This document shows positions 48,074 through 61,498 of a stretch of 64,000 bases of DNA, in pieces. The DNA lies in NCBI GenBank assembly GCA_932294295.1, contig OW028582.1, positions 39,531,204 to 39,595,203 of the forward strand, read 5' to 3'. The position numbers and the translations under genes are program-made. How positions within the stretch are numbered: the stretch's first letter is position 1; each line of letters begins with the position of its first letter. The notes beneath the pieces were generated by a model. It was not told the DNA's origin, did not search any database, and worked only from the letters and a program-made list of their open reading frames with translations. The stretch comes from Alitta virens. Taxonomy: Eukaryota > Annelida > Polychaeta > Phyllodocida > Nereididae.

Positions 48074-50456
48074 TAAATTTACAATAATTTTTACATGTTG
48101 CTCGGAGACTCAATTAACCCGTATAGTTGTAAGGTAGAAAATGTGAAAGGAATAAGATATAGAAATATTAAAAGCCTTCGGCTTCATAAAATATGACAAC
48201 TTAGTTTAGATGTTATTTCTCACAGTACAAAGCACATTTAACATTGTTTAATAAAGTCATTCACACATGAAATACAATTTTCACATAATTATTAGAATAT
48301 AGTTTACTGTGAGGGATGAGGACAAGCTTACTAAAAGCTATTTAATGTGCACACTCCTTAAAAAAAGAATTATATCAACTTCGTGGAATAAATTTCCGTA
48401 TTTACAAAATGAACATGCATGTGATAACGTGAGTATGAGCCGTTTGTTTGATCACAAATGCAGTTGATGAACCATTTAATCCTAAGGAAGGCTGGGGTGC
48501 AAAAGTATTTTATGTGCATCGTTAGTTATAATTGGAAAACAAAAGGTGCACAACTAATTTGATAAAACTATAATGATGCTAACATCTTGCTATAGAATTT
48601 GGAAACAGAAATTTTTTTGGTTACAAAAGCAATTTGCATAAATGCTTTATTTTGTTTTACAACCTAGTGTCATCTTATTATGTAAAAATAGAAAAAGGAC
48701 GCCTCTTATAATCATGTTGGCATAATTGTGAAATTACTGTTGGAGACAGACTTGTTTGCATGAAAATACAATGTAAGCCATTTGAATTCGGCACATAAAC
48801 AATGCATGCAATCATCAAAATTTCCTGGAAGTTGCAATTTGTAAGTAATGTAACACAACTTGTGCGCATATAGTTGCTCATGCATGATATTTCAGGGTAG
48901 GGGACTAATATTCTTGAATTCAGCTTTGTTTTATCCTAGCTTTCTGGCCATTCCCTATTTAATTACAATGAAACTATATATGTATTGCAATATCATTGTC
49001 ACATTTGAAATTTAAGTGATCGTGCAAGGTTTATTTCACAGGATACAATTTTATGAAAATAGGCTATTTTTCTACTCTTTCTGATCAATGCTGATTAGAG
49101 AGTGAGATTTAGGTGTGTGTTCAGATACTTTCATTTTGTAAATGACCATTGAAAGCACTAAAAATAGTTTAGAAGTTATTTGTGGCATTGATTTTCCAAT
49201 GTATGGAAACTACACTAACTCTTACAAAATCCTTGCAATGTGCCTTGCATTGTCCATATGCTTTACCTGCACCTATTTCAACAAAGGAAAATGTCTTTTC
49301 AGCAAATGGTCCAAGTTTTAATCAGGCAGCTGCAGAGCCATAATTTCTGTAAAATATTTGCTAGGATAGGAAAGTTAAGGGAAATCTGCTGAAAATCAAG
49401 TATAACAATGAACATAAAAGTATTCACTATACCATGACCCAACCCTAAATTTCATGTAAATAAGAGTTTGTATTTGCTAATGTTATATAGCAGCTGCAAA
49501 CAGCTTTAGAAATAGCAAAATATGGTAAATTATCACTTCCAGGAAAACTGATAATTGCAACTGTCATTGATGCCCTGTGCAAAGTTAGCGTTAACATAAT
49601 AATTCTGCTTCCAAAATTAGACTGATTTATCCAAGTTCAACTGTAGGTGTAGTACAATCACAAAATGCACTGGTCAAGCCTTTCCTTTATCTTTCAGCAT
49701 TGAATAATTTACTCTTGATATAAAGGTCAAAGTTATTACATCCGTATTAATTATGTTTTAAGCAGCTTTCAGAAGTTGATTCTATTATTTTTACGTTTGG
49801 TGACAAATTGTACTATTGGTCTATTTTGATAGCCCTAAAATATAACTTGTATTCAACAGTAATCAATAAGAAGTGGCCAATGTGGTTACCATATATAATT
49901 AAATGATACCTTCAATAGCTTTTTCCACATGTGGTATAAATGAAACAAGAATGTTGGCATGTTTCTCAAATCGAAGACTGTTATATCATTTGAATACCAA
50001 CTAAAATTGGTGTGTAGTATAAAAAGCACTTAGTAAAAATACCAAATTAGCATTAATCTTGAAAAATTTGGTCTAATTCTTAATTTTATTAACAGATGTT
50101 AATACTCCAACAGTTTGATAGTGAATAAACTGCAAAATGGAGGCGTCCTCCAAAGTAGTTATTTGAAAGATATGGCTTTTTAGGGTTAGGTTTTCAATTG
50201 ACATACTAATTAATAGCAACTCCATGTCAAATTGTAATTCTTTAATGTCCAAAAGCATGAAAATATCAATAGCATGAAAATATCTTGATTTAAATAACTA
50301 TTTAATGCAATGTGAACAATTATTCTTGCCATTTGGGCTCTATGTAAAATTTACATGGTCATTGGTTAACCTGTGCTCAATTAAGTGATATTATATTTTC
50401 TTAAATCAGAAACTGAGTAAAGTAAACCACACTCACACATATATATATAGCAAAGG

Positions 50457-50460
<4 letters not shown>

Positions 50461-50500
<40 letters not shown>
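50461..50500. repeat. (AT)n microsatellite
   Basis: About twenty AT units, flanked by AAGGTATATA and TATACCTTTT, which form an inverted pair. Confidence 0.9.
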
Positions 50501-50503
<3 letters not shown>

Positions 50504-53084
50504 TATGTTGTTCCAAAATATCAGAATTATATTAAATATATTTTCAAAAATAACATAAACTAACACAGTGGATAAATTCTTTTAGATGTAGGGGCATGGA
50601 TACGAATTGCTGAGGGCCAGCAAGCGAGGCGTGGCTAACTTATCCATTCCATGGTATATAAGTAAAGGCATACAGATTATCTGCTCTTATGCACGCAAAA
50701 TTGTATGGTATTATAAATGCAGTGTAAGGTCAAATGATTGCGGACACCTGCAAACTTTTCGGATACTATTGTCTGTTGTTCTAGGAAATAAGTCTTTTGG
50801 AAAAGAAACTGTAACATCGGCAATGAATGCTAATATAATGCAGTGACCGGTTGCAAGAAGTACGAAGTATGTTTCAGTTAAAATGTAGTGTAGTTTTTAT
50901 TTCAGTGACAAAGTCATTCATTATCATTACACAAAACCTTTTACAAAAAAGAAAAAAGCCAATTTATGATTCTGTTGCATACCAGTTTTGATTTCTTAAA
51001 AACCAATATTATAAGGTTATTCGAAATATGTTAAAAAACGTATTCAAAATCAAAATTTCTGACGTTTCACAAAGCTTAAAAACTATAATAACCATTCAAA
51101 GTTATGTGCTAAATCCTGTCGCCAATTATACATGTTGATGACTTCACAAAAAAAAAAAAACGATTAAAGCCCATTAGTGTTAAAAGATATATGAATTCAT
51201 GTTTCATCACTGTAGTGTATCACATGATACATTGTGGTTTTTCTTACCAAAATTTGTTTATTATTATAACATAGTAATAGCTTCTTGTGTTGCAATTCAA
51301 CCAGGTTTTTTTTTGTGTTTATTTTTGTAGCTATGAGCTCTCGTTTCTGTCTCTGTGTTTATGTGGGAAATTATGTGTTCAGTCTGGGGTTGCTTATTCA
51401 GTGGAACTGTTTCTCAATTAGGTCTCATTATGTGGACATGAAAAATGGGTGATTTTGAGTCATTCAAGAATTAGGATCTGACTTATTATTAGGTACTTTG
51501 ATGTCAAACGTTTATTGTCATGTAATGAAAATTGATCAGGCACATTCTAGGGTTATGGGTGATTTGGTAAATAGGGTTAATTCTTAAAGTCTTAGGTTTT
51601 CCCCAAAAAAACATCACGGAGAGTTTCCAGAGAACTTTTTTTTTTTTTTTTAATTTTAGCTAAAATATAAAGTTTTTTTTTTTTTAAGTTTTGGCTAAAA
51701 TATAAAGTATTTATCTCAAAATTGGCTGCATTAGCCTGCTGTCAATTGTAATTATTTTATGGGAGGAGGGCAGGGCAGGAAATGTATCTTTTTAATTTTT
51801 CATGGGCACCCTAATGAGGCACTGACAACAGTTGAACATTTTTAAAATGCTTTTACACACCACCTGTTATTGAAGTTGTATGTATCAAATCCAAATGCCC
51901 CTGATCATTTGATGCTGGTCAATTTTCATTAGATGAGTGACAATGAGCTTTCGGTAAACCTTAATTAATGAATGGCTCATTATCATCAAAAAAATATGTT
52001 CTTCAGTCTATCTATCTATCTATCTAATTCCAAATATCGAACGATACTTAATTTCAACCGAGCCTTATCTCCTAATCAAAAGCTAGTCTGCAGGCCCTAT
52101 GTAGTCTGCTTTCCTGAACTATAGCTTTATGAGATGATATGAATAGTGGCAGTTCAAACAACTTCCCAGGTGAAATTTCTTATCAGGAAAACGATGACAA
52201 AATATTACAAAAGCGCATTTCATACATTTCCAGTGTGTAGAAATGTCTCCTTCATGCAAAATGTATTCAAAAAGGTATAGACAGACCAAGAAATTATAAT
52301 ACTGAACTTTAGCCAGTTGATGATTGGACGTTTTGGGGTGGATCTTGGGACACGTGCCGATATTAGGTCAAAATGGTAGTTGGCTTAAGGTCGGTCATTA
52401 TCTTTTGGAGAAAAGTTTTTCACAGGCCAATACTATAACAATATTGTTCTAAAGATTAAGATAACATCAATATGATTAACCTAAACCAAAACTATCCATC
52501 ATATTTCAAGCTCCTTAAACTTCACTTAGTACAAACATACCATAATACCTCGATTTCTTTTCTCCTTTAGATATAAACTCAATAGTAAACTGCATGTTTC
52601 TAGGAACAGATAGAAATGATTCACGTTCTTCACCCTCACACAGTTTAAATATTCGTAGTTAAGTATGTCATGAACCTTGTTTGGTGCGAAAAAAAGTGGG
52701 GGGATAATCCTGCACAATAATAACATTGTAACAAAACAAAAAGTGTGAAAAAGTGGGGGGAGGACATTTACCTGCCCCTCCCCCTCAGTTACCTAATAGT
52801 CATATGTTTAATCATGTTATTTCGCTATGGTTTCTAGATTACCTATATGAAGGTATCGTTTTAACAACAGAGAGACATATACATATATAACATACATATT
52901 GTAACAATTTGAGGAAAAAAAAAGGTATTCATAATCTATCTCTATTGTTGGGAGACCCCTCTAAGCTTAGTTTCCGCTATCAATTGATAACGGTTATTTT
53001 TCTTTCACGGGAAAAAATTAACGTGCAGGATAACGCAGGCTGATCATGAAAAGATTGTTAATTGTTTTCTCTCTTTTTTTTCAG

Positions 53085-55687
53085 ATGAAGAAGTAAAGCA
53101 CCCCATATATATGTCAGGAGCGTCCTCTGGACTGACTGTTAAACAGATTCTGGACATTTGCTGCTTCCGAAACATACCTTCACAGAAAATATGTCATGCG
53201 ATCCCTTCCCCCAGGGAAAATGCCACATTTGTCATTGATCTGAACAAAGTCAGTGAGATGGATCTGTCCTGCGACGATTCAGGGAATTACAACAGCCATT
53301 CTACACCATCGGCTGTTGTAAGAGCCGTCAGCAGAAATGGCAAACTTCTTGAGGTAAACATCATCCACAGAGGGAAGAAACACTCCGGAGGGCCCATGTT
53401 GCAGAAGAAGGACGTTTTTGTTGTAAACCCGAACTGATGCCTATGGCAAGAAGGCCCTCAGAATTATAGCGAAAGTCTCTTGCCAAGGAAATGCTGCCGT
53501 ACATGCCATTATACAATATATAGGAAATGTGGGAATTTTTGCCAAACAGCATGGCAATTCTAAAACCAAAAACAATGTGTATGTCCGCACTAAGCCATCT
53601 GTAATTGAGAAGGAGAGAGTGCTTCTGCAACATGAGACTCCAAAACAGGCCATGCGTATCATCAAGGATGCAAATGGTGGTCCTGTGGGGGCAAATTCAA
53701 TGAGTGATCTGGCGAGAAATAGAATGCAGCTTTACAATGTCAAGAGAAGTCAGGGTGGTGCCAAACGCAGTCGAAATACCGGAAAATTGCCACCACCTGA
53801 CTTTTCCAAGCTTGTCGCCTTGCTTGACGAAGGAACCTTTGTAAAGGGCATCAATTTTTCTCGTCGATCCTCGGGGACACTGCACCCCAACACCTTTGCA
53901 GCAACGAACAATGGCATACGGTGGATACAGAATTTTTGCACACCAGATTCCTCCAGTAAAACCCCGTTATGTATTGACATGACTTACAAGATAGGGCCTT
54001 ATTATACAACGTTCCTCTCCATGGCCAACCCTATAGTAGTGCATCATCGAAGACCTACATGCCACCCCACAACACTTGTGGCCATGATGACCAGTGTCAC
54101 TAGGCAAACAGAAGACTACAGCTTCCTTGCAAACAAAATCAAGGAGAGTGTCAAGACTCTGATCTACGGAACAGATGGGGAAATTGCGCTGGAGCAAGCT
54201 TTTGAATCAGCTTTCCCTATTTGTGATGTAGGAGCATACACCTACGATGTTTTAATCATGTAAATGATGACATCAAAAGAAAACTTGCCGCTATCAGTTT
54301 TCATCATGATAGCAAAATAATTACATCGCTCCTCGGCAAAGAATTCAATGGCACTCGGCAGAAAGGCCTGGTTGATGAGCCATCCAGTGACTTTTACAAA
54401 TGTTAGGAACAATTATCTTCCAAATGGCCTGCTGCTTTTGTTGAATACATGCAGACTGCTGACCTACGAATTCGGCCATTACGGGACACTTTGCTGCACT
54501 GCATGGGACTGGAAGTCAGGAAGACAGCAGGCCTTGGAAATCCGCCCAATAAATTTTCCAATCAAAGGGCAGAATCCATAAATAATGTTGTGAAGGAAAG
54601 CCTTGGGCATTCATTTACTGACCAGACTGCTGTCCATGATTTAGTCTACAAAAAAGTTGTGGTGCCTCATGAAAATGAAATCATGAAGGCAGTTTATGGT
54701 CAGGGAGAATACAGACTATCATCTCCATATAAACATTTACAAGTGCCACCCCATGTTTGGAGATCTATGACCATTCACCAGAGAGAACAACGTGTTAAGA
54801 CAGTATTTTCAAAGATGCCCACAGACCAATATAAACCAGTCATCACAAGAAAACTCTCTGTCCAAACTGAGGATTATCTGGGAGGATTACTCAGCCTGCC
54901 AGTAACAATTATACGAAATTTATGGGAACAGGCTGAGACAATTCTGTCCCACCAACACATTCGTGAACTGGAGAGTGGTGATGTTTGCATTAATAATGAA
55001 AATTCATCGATTATTGTTACATCTTGTAGAGGCAACAAGTTTTCTTGCCAATGCCAAGAATATTTGAGACTTACCATCTGTTGCCATGTTGTTGTTGCGG
55101 CTGACTTAAAAAATTGTCTGCATGATGTAATGAAGGAATACATATACAGTCCTTCACAAGCCATTGATCGTCACCGTCCATATGGAGCAGGCCAAAAAAG
55201 GAATAAGAAACCAAGAAAAGGAAAGCAGAATGTACACGCTTATCCAATCAACGCGGTATATGAAAATCCAAGTAATCCGAATTTTGATATCGATCTTAAA
55301 CAATGCAGACCTTTCCAGAACAATGAAATCTGGCACAACAATGAACCTTTCACCATCATGGGTATCAATGGGTTAGTTTCTCGAAAAAAGCATCTGAGAT
55401 GCCAAACATGCACCATGGATATTAATATTACTAGTGCAGCATGTCCATATGATATTCTCTTTGAACATCAAGAGCGTTACAGCTATCCCGTCCAGGATGC
55501 CAGTGGCAAAAAAATCTACAAAGACACCTTCATGAAATTGGCATCACGGTACTATTGTATCAGACGTTCTTGTGTTTTGAAACGCCATCATTACTTCTGG
55601 CATGGATTGATTCAAGTTGTAGATGGGCTTGTCCTGAATGAGTTTCACCGAAAGTTACTTAAGGACGTCCTTGACTTTGATGTGTGA
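53085..55687 (+). pseudogene. Giant-element gene, exon 5: MULE transposase with SWIM finger, three lesions
   Basis: The exon starts after TTTTTTCAG in phase 1, continuing the protease exon. MULE features appear in order: an N-terminal region, first catalytic Asp in CIDMTYKIG (53976-53978), second Asp in GTDGE (54174-54176), catalytic Glu in RAESINN (54572-54574), and a SWIM finger FSCQCQEYLRLTICCH (55046-55087, C-x-C to C-x-H). A C-terminal segment with CQTC and AACP cysteine pairs follows, then TGA at 55685-55687. The frame shifts near 53425-53434 and shifts back near 54251-54256. In the restored frame a TAG sits at 54404-54406. Homology continues across all three sites, so they are mutations or sequence errors, not exon ends. 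As written, only the first 117 codons of this exon are translated before TGA at 53435. The enzyme family cuts at the terminal repeats and makes 8-11 bp, usually 9-bp, target duplications. Confidence 0.85.
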
Positions 55688-55806
55688 TGGAACAATGATC
55701 AGTTGAAAATTATGTCAACTAAAATTCATGTAATCATCATCATTATTACATGGATGGGGACTTTTGCTTGACTCAACATAGGCACTGAATACAAGGGAAA
55801 AAAGGG

Positions 55807-58175
55807 CCTGTACTAGGGATTTTACCCAGGTCCTTCGGAGGAGCAGGTGAGCATCTTACTACCAGTAGTGGGGTGGCCTAGTGGTAATGTGCTCACCTGC
55901 TCCTCTGATGGACCCAGGTTAAATTCCCAGCTTGGGCAATGTTTGTGAGCTACATCCCAGTTGGATGTAGTTCCGATGAAACATTAAGTCAGTGGTTCGA
56001 TCAGATGCTACTTGTCTTAATAATGGTTATTTGTTCAAAGTTGAGCTTGTACACATTTTCTGCCTTTTTAGTCATTACACTGGGGCTGGCTTTTTTTGTC
56101 TTGGTTGTTGCTCATGAAGAGTGCCTGTACTAGGGATTTTACCAAGGCCCTTCGGAGGAGCAGGTGAGCATCTTACTACCAGTTGTGGGGTGGCCTAGTG
56201 GTAATGTGCTCACCTGCTCCTCTGATGGACCCAGGTTAAATTTCCAGCTTGGGCAATGTTTGTGAGCTACATCCCAGTTGGATGTAGTTCCGATGAAACA
56301 TTAAGTCAGTGGTTCGATCAGATGCTACTTGTCTTAATAATGGTTATTTGTTCAAAGTTGAGCTTGTACACATTTTCTGCCTTTTTAGTCATTACACTGG
56401 GGCTGGCTTTTTTTGTCTTGGTTGTTGCTCATGAAGAGTGCCTGTACTAGGGATTTTACCAAGGCCCTTCGGAGGAGCAGGTGAGCATCTTACTACCAGT
56501 AGTGGGGTGGCCTAGTGGTAATGTGCTCACCTGCTCCTCTGATGGACCCAGGTTAAATTTCCAGCTTGGGCAATGTTTGTGAGCTACATCCCAGTTGGAT
56601 GTAGTTCCGATGAAACATTAAGTCAGTGGTTCGATCAGATGCTACTTGTCTTAATAATGGTTATTTGTTCAAAGTTGAGCTTATACACATTTTCTGCCTT
56701 TTTAGTCATTACACTGGGGCTGGCTTTTTTTGTCTTGGTTGTTGCTCATGAAGAGTGCCTGTACTAGGGATTTTACCAAGGCCCTTCGGAGGAGCAGGTG
56801 AGCATCTTACTACCAGTAGTGGGGTGGCCTAGTGGTAATGTGCTCACCTGCTCCTCTGATGGACCCAGGTTAAATTCCCAGCTTGGGCAATGTTTGTGAG
56901 CTACATCCCAGTTGGATGTAGTTCCGATGAAACATTAAGTCAGTGGTTCGATCAGATGCTACTTGTCTTAATAATGGTTATTTGTTCAAAGTTGAGCTTA
57001 TACACATTTTCTGCCTTTTTAGTCATTACACTGGGGCTGGCTTTTTTTGTCTTGGTTGTTGCTCATGAAGAGTGCCTGTACTAGGGATTTTACCAAGGCC
57101 CTTCGGAGGAGCAGGTGAGCATCTTACTACCAGTAGATGGGTGGCCTAGTGGTAATGTGCTCACCTGCTCCTCTGATGGACCCAGGTTAAATTCCCAGCT
57201 TGAGCAATGTTTGTGAGCTACATCCCAGTTGGATGTAGTTCCGATGAAACATTAAGTCAGTGGTTCGATCAGATGCTACTTGTCTTAATAATGGTTATTT
57301 GTTCAAAGTTGAGCTTGTACACATTTTCTGCCTTTTTAGTCATTACACTGGGGCTGGCTTTTTTTGTCTTGGTTGTTGCTCATGAAGAGTGCCTGTACTA
57401 GGGATTTTACCAAGGCCCTTCGGAGGAGCAGGTGAGCATCTTACTACCAGTAGTGGGGTGGCCTAGTGGTAATGTGCTCACCTGCTCCTCTGATGGACCC
57501 AGGTTAAATTCCCAGCTTGGGCAATGTTTGTGAGCTACATCCCAGTTGGATGTAGTTCCGATGAAACATTAAGTCAGTGGTTCGATCAGATGCTACTTGT
57601 CTTAATAATGGTTATTTGTTCAAAGTTGAGCTTGTACACATTTTCTGCCTTTTTAGTCATTACACTGGGGCTGGCTTTTTTTGTCTTGGTTGTTGCTCAT
57701 GAAGAGTGCCTGTACTAGGGATTTTACCAAGGCCCTTCGGAGGAGCAGGTGAGCATCTTACTACCAGTAGTGGGGTGGCCTAGTGGTAATGTGCTCACCT
57801 GCTCCTCTGATGGACCCAGGTTAAATTCCCAGCTTGGGCAATGTTTGTGAGCTACATCCCAGTTGGATGTAGTTCCGATGAAACATTAAGTCAGTGGTTC
57901 GATCAGATGCTACTTGTCTTAATAATGGTTATTTGTTCAAAGTTGAGCTTGTACACATTTTCTGCCTTTATAGTCATTACACTGGGGCTGGCTCTTTTTG
58001 TCTTGGTTGTTGCTCATGAAGAGTGCCTATACTAGGGATTTTACCAAGGCCCTTCGGAGGAGCAGGTGAGCATCTTACTACCAGTAGATGGGTGGCGTTG
58101 TGGTAATGTGCTCACCTGCTCCTCTGATGGACCCAGGTTAAATTCCCAGCTTGGGCAATCTTTGTGAGCTACATC
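55807..58175. repeat. 317-bp tandem array derived from a tRNA-like SINE
   Basis: Seven complete units start at 55807, 56124, 56441, 56758, 57075, 57392 and 57709, with a partial eighth from 58026. Units differ at only a few bases. Each unit has an A-box-like TGGCCTAGTGG (55874 in unit 1) and a B-box-like GGTTAAATTCC (55917), as in tRNA-derived SINEs. A perfect 16-bp inverted repeat (GAGGAGCAGGTGAGCA at 55838 against 55890-55905) straddles each head. The identical 64-codon open frames in each unit are by-products of the repeat. It begins 120 bp after the transposase stop. Confidence 0.92.
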
Positions 58176-58500
58176 CCAGCTACATCTACCCCATGGCTGG
58201 GTATTTTGCTTGCCTCAACATAGGCACCGAATGCAAGGGACTAATTTTATGTCTCATATGAATGACATCCAACTGGGATGTTGCTCATGAAGAGTGGGGT
58301 GGCCTCATGGTAATGTGCTTACCTACTCCTCTGATGGACCTAGGTTAAATTCCAGCTTGGGTAATCTCTTTTAGCTACATCCCAGTTGGGTTTAGTTCCT
58401 ATGAGACATTAAATCAGTGGTCCCTTGTACCTATGCTGATGAAAGTAAAATAACCAACCCATGTGGTAAATATGTAACATGGGAGGACTCCTCCTCTCTC
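58176..58500 (+). mobile_element. Diverged copy of the array's SINE unit
   Basis: GGGGTGGCCTCATGGTAATG and GGACCTAGGTTAAATTCC repeat the array head with several changes, followed by the CATGTGGTAAATATGTAACA tail word seen in SINEs at 9980 and 16690. It may represent the full-length ancestor of the array unit. Confidence 0.65.
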
Positions 58501-60813
58501 TCACCTTATAAATCAACACTTGCCAGTAACAAGAACTTGCAGTAGGGGCTTCACTTTCTACATTGCCCTATGAGTTTCCAGTGTTTTAGAAGACAGGTTC
58601 AAACAATTGCTACTTGTATAGCTGAAAATCAATTGTTGCAATGGAATCCCACAGTATTGACCACTTAATGCGATATCAAGATTATAACTCAGGTTTATGA
58701 CAATTTTGCTGGGCCCTGAGAGAGTTAATGAAACAGTTTACAGTTCGTGGAGGTTGTAGAATTTTAAAGTTTCCTAAATATCAGGATCTCTGAACTTCAG
58801 TTCCAGTAAGTGGTCTTCATTTAGGGGTTCCACTGAACTTTTATCTGCAATAAGATTTGCGCTTGTCTACATAATTCTATAAGCCTCTATCACTGAATTA
58901 AAAGTTATACCATCTTGTTGTGGTAGCGTTTTTGCCTACGTGTGTAAAGTCAAGGTCTTGGTTAGTGAGCTTCAGTGCCAACATTACTGAGATTTCCAGA
59001 ACTCAGTTACAAAGGAAAGTTCTTTGTTGTTGTTTTTGTTTGGTTTCAGTTAATTGGCACAACTAATAGCCTTTTGAATAGTTTAGCCAACGTCGGCTAA
59101 TAAATAACTAGTCTGTGGGTGATATTGTTTATAAGCAAAAGCTGAATCAGAATTACATCCTTTACTGCATTATGCATGATATTAATTTTATACCTTTAAG
59201 AATGATATATTTGCCTTATATTACTCAATTATGTAAAATATTACAAGACCAATTTTCAGTTCAAATAATACAATAGAAACATGTAATATGAAGAGCAAAG
59301 TGGTGTCTAATTCAGTTATAGTATTTTATTGGACAAGAGCAATAAAGCTGAAAATCTAATGTTGATTTCAATGAGTAGCCCGTTTTGTTTTTACAAAGAT
59401 AACGGATATCAAACTGCTAAAAAATCAGGCATGCAAAAGCACTCACTATCAAGAACTGAGTATTCATAAAACCTTATGTCACAAATTTTTTTTACATGAA
59501 GTTTGAATAAATATAATATTATTTTTGTATGTTTACCCAATATCTGATTCTTAGAAAAAAAACAGAAAAAATAACACTTCCCATATAGAAGCTAATCTAT
59601 AGCCATAGTGCCTACACTTCTATACATTCAAGAGAATGATACATGTCAATGTACTCTTATTACTTTTAATTGTTTACGGTCTTATGCCACAATTTGTAAT
59701 TTAAATTATTTAGCACCCAACTCATTAATCTTTAACATTCACATCCAACTGAATGTGCCATGTTTGATTGTATGAACCTTTTTGTACAGAAAGGAAATTG
59801 TATTAAAATGCACAAAAACGTAAAAGATATGTCCATCAGTTCTTTGTACATACTCAATCTACTTTTGTATATTGTCAATCTCCATTTGTATATATTGTCT
59901 ATTGTACTTCTGTATATTGTCTGATTTTGTATATTGTCTATCTACTTTTGTATATATATTTTCGATCTACTATTGTATATTGTTCATTATTGTATGTTGT
60001 CTATCTATGTTTGTATATTTTTTATTTAGTTTTTTATATTGTTTAGCTACTTTTTTATGTTGTTTATCTACTTTATTATATTATATTGTCTAATTTGTAT
60101 TTTGTCTTTCTGTCTTAGGGTTAGATGTAGTACAATTGAGGTCAAGCAAACATGAAAAAAAAGCATGTAAATAACATTTGAAATTATTGATTAGAAAAAT
60201 AACCCGTTCTTAAATCAAATCTATGAAACCTAACAGCTGTGTTATAAATTTGAAACATTAGTTGAATGTAATTTGTGATCAAACTTTGTGGCACCAGCAC
60301 TTGGTGTATGGGTCATGATGTCTATGACTGACCGTGTTGCCATGTTTAATAAACCTATTATTTTTTTTGCATTTTTAATATATATATATATCTTTGTTGT
60401 TGTGTTTTGAATTTGGGCTTGCAGACATGGCCCTGCATGGGGTGTCATCCTCCCCCACATGGGGTGTAAGCATAGAGGGAGGCGTGATTGTGGTCACTTG
60501 GACCCGATGTTACAATATACTCTGATTAAGTAGTATACTGGGCAAGATCAGCTAAAATTTCATGAACGCTAAAAGGCTCAAAATTACTATCAATATGTGA
60601 CTTGTACATTTTACATTTCACCTTTAAATGATGGATCTTACAAAACTAATTATGCCCATGTGACATTTCATCAGTTTTAGGCTATATCAAAGATATTGAT
60701 AGCTATAGTCATTGAAAAGTAAAATGAATAGCAGGGCATGGTTTGGTGTAGAGAGCATACGACAGGTGTTGACCTCTGGTGACTTAATTGCAAAGCACTC
60801 TGGTTTTAATTCT

Positions 60814-60861
60814 GTTCCGCAAAGTACAGTTATCCCCTGAGATAACTGTACTTTGCGGAAC
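60814..60861. repeat. Palindromic terminal-motif repeat 4
   Basis: A 48-bp palindrome with only one mismatched base pair near the centre (CCCCTGAG). The arms are CAAAGTACAGTTATC and GATAACTGTACTTTG, flanked by GGAACGGAACAG. It lies 1.8 kb inside the right end. Confidence 0.9.
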
Positions 60862-61498
60862 GGAACAGAAGGGTTAATATTTTGTTCCTATCTGAAAACT
60901 ACATGGTCTAGTTTAATTTCTGGCAATATGAATTAGGTACCATACTAAAATAAAACTATTGCTGTTGGTTTAAAATATTGTACATTTGGGTGGATACATG
61001 GTTTAGAACACTACAAAAGTAATTCATTTGGAAGTTCTAACTAGCTACTCATTAAAAGATTAGAAGTATAACAACAGACAAGTTTCACAAATGAACCTAT
61101 GTTTATTTGTTACAACCATTATAAAGTTGGTAAATGCACTTCTTGGTTGCATGGTTCCTAAAATAAATCTGTGACCATCTATGTACATATTTCATATGAC
61201 AGTAAAAAGAAAGATGCTGATAGCTATCAAGTTTTGGCTGTTTTATAAAGAAAAAGCTGTTACAGTCATTAAAAAGAAGTTCATTTTGAGTGGATTTTAA
61301 CAAATTTTAATAAACTGAAATCAGAGAAGCCTCTCTCAAACTATAGAGACAAGAGCACTCTTGTCTCCATGCTCAAACATAGGTTTGTGCACATCAGGTG
61401 CAGAGGTCAGCTATCACAGGTAATCACCCATTTATCAAGGACGCAGTATAACCATGGTATAACTCATGCAGAGTCATGCTGACCTCTGTGGCTCTCTC

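Larger units (their letters stand above)
47454..53084. other. Large intron of the giant-element gene
   Basis: A 5.6-kb intron with a LINE 3' fragment (47784-48073), an (AT)n tract (50461-50500), A/T homopolymers near 51640-51690, a short (CTAT)n at 52007-52025 and G-runs near 52697 and 52756. No further exon was recognised. The flanking exons fit each other in phase 1. Confidence 0.6.

Noticed and set aside
53437..54263. Programmed ribosomal frameshifting in the transposase
   Set aside because: Two opposite shifts plus a TAG are better explained by mutations or indel errors. No slippery site with a following structure was evident.
55939..58035. Seven identical 64-codon open frames as a tandem gene family
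   Set aside because: They recur exactly with the 317-bp repeat, start inside the SINE-like unit and have no upstream promoter or splice logic beyond the repeat.
55807..58175. CRISPR array
   Set aside because: Units are 317 bp and contiguous without unique spacers, and the genome is eukaryotic.
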